Made by a program: the position numbers and the translations under genes
The notes under the pieces: model-generated
The model's database searches: none
The model's input: the letters and a program-made list of their open reading frames with translations, nothing else
What the model was told of the DNA's origin: nothing
Part shown: piece after piece, positions 23,807 through 33,525 of the stretch
Numbering within the stretch: the stretch's first letter is position 1
Layout: every line of letters begins with the position of its first letter
Assembly: GCA_021613535.1 (NCBI GenBank)
Contig: CP075493.1
Span: 11,718,001-11,782,000 of the forward strand
Source: Adineta vaga
Taxonomy: Eukaryota; Rotifera
DNA length: 64,000 nt
Direction: 5' to 3'

Positions 23807-24427
23807 TTAAGAAATACTAAGAATTGGGTTGGACGTCTCAATCGTATTCGACCCCTTTATGTTCTACGTACCAAAACAAATAAAATTATATGGATCGTTA
23901 GTAATGTTTATGGTGAAGAGGCAAAATGGCTTTTTGAAAGTATTGTTGCTCGGTGTCGTCGAAAAGTTTTGATCACTGGTATGGCAGGTGCAATGGGAAA
24001 CAAGTTCAAAGTTGGAAGCTTTATAACACCAGCCTTTTGGGTGAATGCAGATTCTGTATCAGCATTGAACTGGATTCGATCATTACCGGATATTCCAATT
24101 TTAGGAATCTATAAATAAGTGAGCACTCCTCTTGTCGAAACTGAAAAGTGGATTAAAGAACATTCATTTTTTGATCTTGTGGATGTCGAAGGTGGTTATA
24201 TTATGAAGGAATTGAAACATTCGGGATTAGAAGCATATCTTGCTTATGTAATTAGTGATCAGATTGGAATTAAGAATGCTGATCTTACTGATTGGAATAA
24301 TGAACAGAGAAGAGAGAATCTTACCAAGCAATTGAGATCTTTTCTTCGTTCATTAGGATATAATATACGATCGCTAGGACTTCGCTCAGTAAAAATTCAT
24401 AATATTCATCGAGATGGAGGGTATTGA
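23807..24427 (+). pseudogene. remnant resembling a nucleoside phosphorylase-superfamily protein, with an in-frame stop
   Basis: One frame is open from the TTAA to 24427 except for a TAA at 24116-24118. It reads RRKVLITGMAGAMGNKFKVG, then SLPDIPILGIYK, stop, VSTPLVETEKWI, VDVEGGYIMKEL and AYVISDQIG. The order GxAGAxG...(stop)...VSTP..ET....VDVEG......V.SDQ resembles the nucleoside phosphorylase/nucleosidase superfamily, but the match is from memory of the pattern only. The 5' part is missing; the remnant begins abruptly at the element's right TTAA. It encodes no usable enzyme as read. Confidence 0.4.
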
Positions 24428-24430
24428 TAA

Positions 24431-25774
24431 AAACAATTCTTTCTTATTTTGTTACATATGGAACGGATTACAAGATTTATTGTCGCAATCTTGATTCTTA
24501 TAAACAATATTTGTTTCGAAAGACTTTACTTTTATTTGAAAACAAAATTCGAGTCTTTTTTGTTATTGTCTTGCTGATATAAATTATATAATAAAGTCTA
24601 ATACGATAACGATCATAATCAAGTATAGAAAACTTTAATTCTCTTTTTAATGTCTTCTCTAAAGTGTACTATGCATCTCAAACGCTCGCACACTAGAGTG
24701 GGTGAGGGTGTCATTATTCTCTTTACCCATCCTCATCGTGACAACCTCACGCAAATCCGCTCTGACCGACACTCACAACGGATATAAATAGGAAATGCAG
24801 AAAAATTAACACTGATATATATTGTAGATATTTTTGTCATTCTTAGAAATCTGATTTGATAGTAGAATCATTTGCTTTAACAACAAAGTTATTTGTAGAA
24901 AAATGAGTTTTTTTTTGGGTAAATTGAATTAAATCAATTGTTGAATTGTCATTCTATTGATCCATCACTTTTTTCAAGTTTAAGTTCGAATCTTCCTTTT
25001 CCATTGTAATTTCTTGCCTTTATAGACCATTTTCTTTCAAATTGATATTGATTGGAATTCGAAACAATTTGAACTGTCACATTATGTTCAAGTTTTTCTA
25101 TATTTTTTCACAAAAGCCATACAATTAGTCTTTGTTGAATAAAAAAGCTTCAATAGCAAATTCATCGATATCATAAATTCCATTTCCAATTATTTTCGAT
25201 GTTTCTGAATTAAATGAAAATGAAGATCGATAAGATCCATGAAATGTATCAAATTGATACTAACGACTTAACCAAAAACCAAATATAACTTTGTCATAAT
25301 TACCTTGTTCAATTCTATTTGATATTATTTTGATATAATCTTTCTTCGAAGGTGAGGATGAATGTCTCTTTTTCTTTACCCGCACCCACACCCTAAATAT
25401 AATATTCGCCCAGCATATGTTTTTTTTTCTATTAATTTTCATAGATCTATTTGACATAATTTATTAATAATAATATTATTCATATTAAAATTTATGTCCA
25501 TTGATTTTCTCATTATTATTCATTAATCAAATAGCTAAATGATTCGCTTATGTCATGTTTCTTATTTATAAATCATATGACAAAATGGAAAAACAACACA
25601 AAATTTACCTTCGATTTAATGATTTTATTTTTCTATTGAAATATGAAAAATATTATGAATATTTTCTTCATTTTACCTTAATTCAAATAGAATTAACTTT
25701 AAGATTATTTTTGTTATGACAATTTCAATACAATAAAATTCGTCAATGAACGAAAAGAATAATATGTTCTTAGT
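24431..25774. other. intergenic, with two G-rich/C-rich hairpin motifs
   Basis: About 1.3 kb, very AT-rich. Two short islands stand out: 24698-24736 (GTGGGTGAGGGTG ... TTACCCATCCTC) and 25351-25394 (GGTGAGGATG ... TTACCCGCACCCACACCC). They share layout with 48626-48669. A GGATATAAATAGG lies at about 24780. No coding feature supported. Confidence 0.45.
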
Positions 25775-26207
25775 TTATGAATCGATGGTAGAATAAGATT
25801 CAGAATCGACTGTAAACGTAGGTTCTCGATTTATTGGTGTTCCTGGAGCTGGTAATCCTCCAACAGTAAATTTAACTTTAGCGAATTTACCATCAGGTAA
25901 AGCAATCTAAACATTCTTGTTCATTTTTATAATTTTTAATAAAATTTTAATAATACTCACCATATATGTGTAGAGTAAGGCACATGCGTCAACTACGTTG
26001 ACACCAACTGCCTTTGCTTGAAAATCAGTTGAAAGCGACGGAAATGTTTTGTGTAAAGCTTTTTCAATACCTAACTTATACTAGAAAATAAATCGATTTG
26101 TACATAAATTAGCTAATATTATCAGTATTTAGAATAAATAACATACATACCGATTGAAATGTATTTTCATCGTCTGCAGTTAATTGGCGAATTTTGTCGA
26201 AGTCCAT
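25775..26207 (-). CDS. small three-exon protein of unknown function (102 residues)
   Basis: Exons 26207-26151, 26080-25961 and 25906-25775 join in phase 0 through introns of 70 and 54 bp (GTATGT..CTAG and GTGAGT..TTTAG). The product begins MDFDKIRQLTADDENTFQS, continues with YKLGIEKALHKTFPSLSTDF and a moderately hydrophobic stretch (AVGVNVVDACALLYTYM), and ends with PAPGTPINREPTFTVDSE. No signal peptide, metal site or repeat is visible. No family recognised. The consistent splice signals and phase argue for a real expressed gene in an otherwise gene-poor stretch. Confidence 0.55.
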
Positions 26208-27694
26208 GCTAACAGATTTTCAATGAAACTTGTGATTCAATAGATTTAAGTATGTTGCGATGCGTTGTGCAATAATAACTTTCAATAATATAATGAAAGA
26301 GAAAAATAACGATGCATATTGAATAAGTATTTTGTTGTTGTTATTAAACGTCCATCGTACTTTTTTCGTTCTCTAGTGTTTTTGATCATTATGTCAAGTT
26401 AACTATTTGCATCTGTACATTTTTTCTCATAAAAATCAACGTGAGTACAAAAAAAAGTTGACAAAAAATGATTATTGATGTGATGATAGATTTACCAATG
26501 CACAATTCACATAAAAATATATCACATGTAATTTATCTATTTTTCATTTTGCAAGCGCTATCTTCACTGTCAAACGATGATTTATATTTGTTTATAATCT
26601 ATTAAAAAATAATTATCTTCTTTTTTTCTTTTTCAAATATTCAAATCATCTGATTCACCTATTATCTATCGATCATAAAATACTTTTGAATTATCTACGA
26701 GCTTCGCTCAAAAGTAGATAAGTATTATAATAAACTTTCTCTGTTCGTCTTCATTCAATCGTCTATTCAAAATAAATAACGCTGATCGAGAGTGACTCGC
26801 TTGACGGATTAACAAAACGAAATTTACTGCTTATTTTTACTGAAAAGTTTCTGTCTTAGAAATGAACTTTTTTATGATTGATGAAATATTTGTGACATAT
26901 CAATCGACCGACAATTAGACAATAAGTAACACTACTTATTTATATATTTGCGAAGCTTTCTCTAAAAGACTTAGAAGGATGGTGGGTAGTATATTTACGC
27001 ATCAATCTAACCTTCAACCACATCCGGTTTTTGAAAATTCAATATCTTAACAAAGAATGTATTCTTTTTGTTTGAAACTTTCAGGGTATTCTAGTAGTTC
27101 TTAGAATTATTCTCGTGTCGGAGTCTCCTACTTATACTGAATATCCAGCCTGATAAAACCTTATATTAGTCCATAGGCGAGCATCAAAAAAACCTTAATT
27201 GACTGGGTCATTGGAACGAAAAAACCTGATCGATCCAGAATCCAAGTTCATAGGAACAAATGTGAGCAGTATTAGACGACGAAAAACTCTCATCGGCCCA
27301 AGTCCTACCAAAAACAGATGTGTCGATGAATAACCCTAGAATTTTAGAAACTTGTTTGTTTGACGTTAGAACTCATCGCATATCGAGCTCTTTTGAATTT
27401 TTGACCATTTTTGAAGAAAAAGTTTTTTTGACCTTTCACCAACACCCTTACCGCACCTCCCTCCACCATCCATTACACATCACTCTACCACCACCCTACT
27501 ATTGATTTTTGATGTTTTCCGTCATTTTGAAGAAAATGTTTTTTTGACCTGCCACAAACAAACACACAAACCATTTTAGTTTTTTTCGTATCACCCTCCC
27601 TTCAGTCGAGGAAATAATATAATGAATATAAATTTCAAGTAACTCAATTTATATTTTTAAAATAATACATATAAGAGTATGCTGTATCATGTTC
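26208..27694. other. intergenic, repeat-like decayed sequence
   Basis: About 1.5 kb without a credible gene. A near-direct repeat occurs: TTTTTGAAGAAAAAGTTTTTTTGACC (ends near 27431) and TTTTGAAGAAAATGTTTTTTTGACC (ends near 27550), about 120 bp apart, each followed by C/A-rich DNA. A short hairpin lies at 26697-26719 (CTACGAGCTTCGCTCAAAAGTAG). This could be decayed transposon DNA. Confidence 0.35.
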
Positions 27695-27696
27695 TA

Positions 27697-27894
27697 CACT
27701 CTAAAAAAAATAGGATTTTTACCGAACCTGTATCCAGGGGAAGATCCTTTGAGGTTTCGTAGCGATTTACTAAACCAAAAAAAGTTCGGTTGAATCTTCA
27801 TCGATCTTTTTTTAGTTGGGCAAATCGATAAGAAACCTCAAAGGATCTTCCCCTGGATACAGGTTCGGTAAAAATCCTATTTTTTTTTAGAGTG
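27697..27894. mobile_element. 198-bp hairpin MITE with TA target site
   Basis: Starts CACTCTAAAAAAAATAGG after TA (27695-27696) and ends with its reverse complement before TA (27895-27896). Arms of about 65 bp (through GGTTCGG, the GGGGAAGATCC core and GAGGTTTC) are almost perfectly complementary, with a central ~65 bp. TA duplication and size fit a Tc1/mariner-related MITE. No ORF. Confidence 0.88.
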
Positions 27895-28015
27895 TAACAT
27901 GTTTTTATTAACAAGAAATCATATTTATCTACCAAAAACAATATAAAAACTAAATATGTTTGTCAAAAATCTATCTGTATTAATATGAAGATAAAATGGA
28001 ACACATACACATATA

Positions 28016-29273
28016 CAGTAAGTGCCATAAGTGGACCCACACTCTTTTCGATATTGAACAATGACCTTTCTCTTATTTTTTTACTTTGTTCGGACCGACT
28101 ATTCATAGCCATCATCGCATATAAATAGGAACATTTCTATTGCTTCTCTTATCAATTTATAACTCAATCAAAGAATGGACATTTCTATAAAGAAAAGATG
28201 GGAAATCGTATTTTTATCACAACATCGGTATGGCCCACATATGTCAAATGCTGATATTTCACGATATTAACATGTTCATGAGTTGACTGTAAGATATTGG
28301 CTTGAAAGATATGAAACAACAGGTGAGGTGAAAGTTATAGAAAAATTTGGTCGTAAACGGTGTACCACAGAAAAACAAAATACAGCTATTGAATCAATGG
28401 TGGCTCAACATCCAACTGAATCTCTAGATCAAATTGCATTTAGATTATCAAAGCAAGGTATAATAGTTAGTAAAACAACATTAAGAAGAAGATTTAAAGA
28501 AGCTGGTGTACAATCAATGAAGCCAACTTTCAAGCAATTGTTAACAAGTGATCATATTGAAAAAAGACTCAAATGGGCAATTGAACATAAATATGTTAAT
28601 TGGAATCAAGTCGTTTTTACAGATGAAGCTTCATTTCATATGAAACAAGTGATAAGACATGTATGGAAAAAGCGTGGTGAAAATTATTATGTATCAACAA
28701 TCAAACATCCTATCAAAATTCAGGCTTGGGACTGTTTCAGTAACCAAGGATTTGGTAAATTATTTTTATTTACAGGAACATTAAACTCAAAGCTGATGTA
28801 CAAAATTTACAAGTATGGAATTCTACCATCAACAAAAAATGATTTGGTGATAATCATACTAACTGGAGTTTATTCGAAGATAATGATCCAAAACATACTT
28901 CTAAAATGTGTAAAAGATTTAAGGTCGACAATGGAGTGCAATCTTTACCATGGCCATCACAATCACTAGACTGTAATCCGATCGAGAATGTTTGGGCATT
29001 AATGAAGCTTAAAATCAACAAACAACCACATACATCAATGAAGAATTTTATGGCAAGAATAAGAAAAGAATGGAAAAATTTATCTGTTGATTTTGCTGCA
29101 AAATTAGTCAACTCTATGGAACATAGAATAGAATTGTTAATTGAAAGAAATGATGACTATATAAATTATTGAGATGATGTACATATTATGTAGATTTTAT
29201 AAATAAAATATGACAAAATAACCCTTTTGTCTTCCTCGTTTTTTTTGATCGGGTCCACTTATGGCACTTACTG
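28016..29273 (+). mobile_element. Tc1-like DNA transposon, 1,258 bp
   Basis: Perfect terminal inverted repeats: CAGTAAGTGCCATAAGTGG at the left and its reverse complement at the right, continuing into GACCC. Both ends abut TA (28014-28015 and 29274-29275). The length, short TIR and single transposase reading frame are typical of Tc1-like elements. The sharp TIR suggests recent insertion, though the transposase is broken. Confidence 0.93.
28175..29172 (+). pseudogene. Tc1-like DD34E transposase, inactivated
   Basis: From ATG 28175 the frame carries an N-terminal helix-turn-helix (KKRWEIVFLSQH; HELTVRYWLERYETTGEV), a second HTH (DQIAFRLSKQGIIVSKTTLR), then the catalytic core: first Asp in VVFTDEASFH, second in FEDNDPKHTSK, Glu in LDCNPIENVW, with 34 residues between the second Asp and the Glu (DD34E). 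Two lesions are visible: TAA at 28268-28270 inside the first HTH, and a one-base loss near 28846 (a GG where the frame needs GGG). After the shift the frame is open to 29172. As read it makes no functional transposase. Confidence 0.88.
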
Positions 29274-29620
29274 TAAATCAAGTGTTTATAAAGTTCTAGC
29301 CACATGTATATGACTCAAGGATGTAATCAATATTCAATTGCTACAGAAATATATCATAAAAATGTAGTTGAAATAAAGAAATATTTTTTTGTATCCACAG
29401 CAGTAAACAGTAAAATGATTCATATGGAAATTTTTATCGCACAAGAGTGAAAGAAAATGAATTGCATTTTATTTACAATATTAAATTTTTTTAATTGAAA
29501 AAAAAACTAGGGAAAATGAATTTTACGAATGCTGTAGGTGAACTTCTGCTACATATATATATATATCATGTTTTCTATTAAATGTAATGAAATTTATTTT
29601 TAGCGAAAAGAATGTGGATG
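29274..29620. other. spacer between two transposons
   Basis: About 350 bp of AT-rich DNA separating the Tc1-like element from the hAT-like element, with a short (TA)n at 29559-29568. No gene seen. Confidence 0.4.
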
Positions 29621-31020
29621 CATAGGCGGCGGAACGCCTAGGCTCGTTAGGCTTGAGCCTTACCTGAATTTAACACCAATAGGCTCAGCCTTAACTAAAT
29701 TCAGACTTTAAAATCTGATTCATCAAGTAAAGTTTATTTTTCTACTGATATTGAAGCTTTTTAGTGAGATTATCATTATATGAGGATGAAAATATAACAA
29801 GAAATACAGTGGAAATGTAATCCATTTAACTTCATAATGCCCAGTGACGTCTCTCGCATTTTCAAATTGAATGGTATATGAACTGGACCAATTATCGAAT
29901 CATATGGTGAAAAAAAACCAGTTACATTCGAACAATTCTGCTTTATATCGTCAAAATTCAAGATAAAACTCAGGAGCTCAAAAATGATCTCTTTCATCAC
30001 AGAAAAATTCCTCTAACACAATTGAATAACTTTCTTACAAGTCCTCAATATAGAAATGTTGAAATCTCTCCTACAACCAAAACCTCTACTCTTATTCGAA
30101 CATCAAATCTCAACCATGTCTTAGAAAATAATTTTGCACAACAAAATCGGGACGAAACCTCTGATAGTTATAAAGTATTGAATACAGATAATCCGGCACG
30201 AGATCATCCATTTATTGTTTCATCAAACTTAGAGAGAGAAGGTATCAGCTATAAACAGCGCCAATGGCACCGCCGCTCCAATAGTAAACGATGTATATTC
30301 ATGATTGTGGAAAAGCGAAGAACGAAAACAGCTAAGGAGATGATTTGATATTTGAAAGTTTCTTATCGTTATTACAACTGATGAATTTAGTCACATTATG
30401 TTCATTGAATCAAACAGCACTTATTTCAAAATGTAACTTGTCATGATGTAATTTTTCAAATCTATATCATCCTCTAACAGAGGATGAACTAGACTCGACA
30501 ATTCTTGACAAACGAACATGTCAAAGGAAATGGTCTTTTCAGAATATTCATGGTTAACATTCTTCAAAGTGATGATCTAAAAAGGGTAGTGGAAAAATAG
30601 TTTCCATCAAGAGGGAACAATAGGCAACAAGAAAGAAAATGCTTTTTACCACAGAAGGTAGTAGTAAAATCGATTTATACTTTCGATTAGAGTGCCTGTA
30701 ACACCTGAACGATTGAAACTAAAAATTGCTACCTTGCATAGTAGCGCTTACAATGCGTATTAAATAATTGAGACTTCATCGTACACACATATTAAGAATG
30801 TTGTTTTACCCAAAACTGAATTGAAAATCTTAGAAAAACTAGATAAAAAGACCAATAATGAACGGCTCAATGTGAATTTATCTCCTTTTTCCGACGGTGA
30901 AAACTGCAGGTCTCTATCTTTTTTCTATCAAAAGTTATATGAAAATATGGTGTGCGGTTAATTTTGTCGTTAGTAGTTATATCGAGCCTTACCTGATTTC
31001 AAAACGTTCCGCCGCCCCTG
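29621..31020. mobile_element. degenerate hAT-like element with CAGGGGCGGCGGAACG-type termini
   Basis: Left end CATAGGCGGCGGAACG (29621), right end the reverse complement of CAGGGGCGGCGGAACG (to 31020). The CAGGGGCGGC start is typical of hAT elements with TTF-type zinc-finger transposases. Just inside each end lies GAGCCTTACCTGA. No matching 8-bp target duplication is visible (tgtggatg versus gtagaaaa), so it is old or rearranged. An ORF fragment at 30022-30348 (for example DNPARDHPFIVSSNLEREG) may be transposase debris, but no catalytic motif is preserved. Length 1.4 kb suggests an internally deleted copy. Confidence 0.6.
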
Positions 31021-33525
31021 GTAGAAAATGTGTTATATATACTGATAATTAAATGATATTTTTACATGTTGAGAGAAAAATGGTTCACGCATGCGTTGAG
31101 AACCTTAAAAAGATAAATTTGCTTATGTTTGGCTGTTTACCCCTGACATCATCATAAAAAAGATAAGTCATATATTCTATAGGATATTATTGTCTCAAGC
31201 TTTATCTATGGTGCAACTAAAAGTACGATCTCAACGTAATCTATCATATGTTTTGAATCTTGTTCACATTCAACTCATCATAAGGAACAACATTCTTTAT
31301 TATTCTTTTGTTAGGACAGCAACTAGGACGAATGAATATAAAGTCTCTGAGTACAATAGTGCATCATTTTTGACGATTTAATCTATTAAACTTTCAAAAA
31401 ATACAGATCAAGGAAATTAACTCCATCAACTATTCATCAAAGAGCATCTGGACTGTGTCAAAACAACCTGTAGGTGTCATTTTCTTCCAGAGATGGACAA
31501 CTCTGGATTTTTCATGAAAAATCAACCGAGTTAAAGAGATATTATGAAACAAAAAGTGAAGTTACAGCACTCTATATGAATGGAGGATACTATCCTCAGT
31601 TTTCCCAACAACGGTTACTACGGAGTTGTAGCTAAGCTTTCTTTTGCTAGGAAAGTTAACTTTGAATTTGCCCATCTACGGTTTCTTTCGAGAAGTACGA
31701 GTCAAATACCAATTCTGTTGAAAAACATCAAAGTAATAACTACGCGCCAGAGCCCCGCATGGAATGGGATGGGGCCAAAATTCTTTCTCCCATCCCATCC
31801 AATAGCTTTGAAGAAGTATTAAAAACCCTCTAGAAAACAGCCCCCTCACGTTAGCATTGTCTACCAAAAACGTTTCAACACACAGACGTCAAATTATTCT
31901 TTGCGTTTTACATCTCCTTACGGTTTGCTTTGATCTTTCTTCAATAAAGGATACATTCGTTCAGTTGTAAATTGGTTAAGAGTTAATGAAGAATCAGCAG
32001 TTGAAGATATAGGTGTAGAAAAGTCTATAACTGTATATTTATCAGATGGACTTTCAAGGATAGGTAGCGACTTGTTCAAAGACATTTCCAGTAAGTGAAG
32101 ATGGATATTCATATCAATAGGTAGATAATTATTCTCCAACGACGCATGGAAATTTACCAAATGCTCAACGCGGATCAATATCAGCACGAGCACAATTAAA
32201 TCAAAAAGATCCTTCATCATATTCTTCTAATTGCACTGACAGAGGACGTTTGAAGTTTATTTTTATTAATCATCAAAGTTTTCTTTTTGAATGAAAGATT
32301 TTCTTTTCTTAGGAAAAGCCTTTATCATGAACCATTTTCAAGACAATAGTGGTGATTTATATTCAAATAACTATTCACCAAATGGTTATCATCAATATCC
32401 AGGTGATATGTATTATGATAATCCAAGAATGAACTCATTCGATATAAATACATTTAAATGTCCAAAAGCATTAACCATTATTATTTATTTATTAGTTCGA
32501 TTTTCTACATAGACAGCTTGATAAAGCTTATTTTAATTGCAGATATAATGAACATTAATCTTTTTTTCTTTTATATTTTCTTTTATTGATAAATCTTTTG
32601 GAACTTTTAACCAAATATGTATATTGTAATTGTAGTGGTATGTGTGAGTTCTTGTTTATTACGAAAACAGAAACGAAAGAGACGAACAACGGCGAGAATA
32701 GAAACAGTGAAGATGATGTGACGAAACGAGAAGAAGAATAACAACAACAGACAGACATCTATATATATATGTATGTGTACCAACATAATATATGTGCAAG
32801 AGAAGAACGAAAGAGATAGAGAGAAACGAAAACGAGAGAAAACAGGAACATTTTACATAATGTTCCTAATAACTTTTTAGTTAAAGAATAATGTACTTAA
32901 TTCTCTACATATATTAATGAGGATAAACACAAAAATAATTTTATCTTTATGAATGTACATGAATAGATCAATAACAAAACAGATAAATGATAACATTTAA
33001 ATGATATGATATGAAAGGTATGAAATAGTATTTCTACTTCGACTAATTATTAATATGATATAAGATGAGACTCTAGTACAAAAAGAACTGTATATATAAT
33101 GAAATATTTAGTTCAATAATTGAAAATCTCGATGACTATAATCGATATATTAGATGAGATATTATGTTCACTACACTTAGCATGATTTAAGAAGTTGGAA
33201 TCATTCGGATTTTAACCTTGCTTTGAGATTCTCGCGATTGTTTTAGTTGAAAATTCATTAAGAAATACTATACGAAAAGTTTGTAAATTTCGAGGGTTAG
33301 ATTATAGAGGGTGATAAGTGTTTGTATTAGAATAAGTTTGTTTACCCATGCATATATGTCGAAGAATGAGAGAAAATGATGTCATATAGAGAAAGATTTT
33401 CTACTGTTAGTGAATTTAGTTTAGTCATATATTCGATCGATTTATTCTACACAATGGCCAACAACATTAGCACAACGAAAACAGTCCGAAATATCGGAAT
33501 AAATAGTCATAAGCTGCGATAACAG
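31021..33525. other. long non-coding stretch
   Basis: About 2.5 kb upstream of the NTAN1-like exons. Short ORFs at 31580-31822, 31676-31867 and 31918-32220 overlap on opposite strands and show no family. A purine-rich GA tract (about 32795-32848) and a short TA microsatellite (32760-32772) are present. The missing 5' exon of the gene at 33526 should lie somewhere here, but I cannot place it. Confidence 0.4.
32327..32512 (+). CDS. weak ORF: N/Y/G-rich segment followed by a hydrophobic end
   Basis: From ATG 32327: MNHFQDNSGDLYSN..., a tail rich in N, Y, P and D, then KALTIIIYLLVRFS, which could start a membrane helix before the TAG stop. It resembles the cytoplasmic N-terminus plus start of the first helix of a multi-pass membrane protein whose remaining exons are absent. 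A 3' splice-like TTAG precedes it. Low confidence; it may be a gene fragment. Confidence 0.2.
   Translation: MNHFQDNSGDLYSNNYSPNGYHQYPGDMYYDNPRMNSFDINTFKCPKALTIIIYLLVRFST

Noticed and set aside
31676-31867. ORFs on both strands around 31.7 kb as small genes
   Set aside because: Overlapping on opposite strands, no family signature, no splice support.
33454-33520. ATG at 33454 as start of the NTAN1-like gene
   Set aside because: It is in a different frame from the first recognised exon and ends at a stop after 22 codons.
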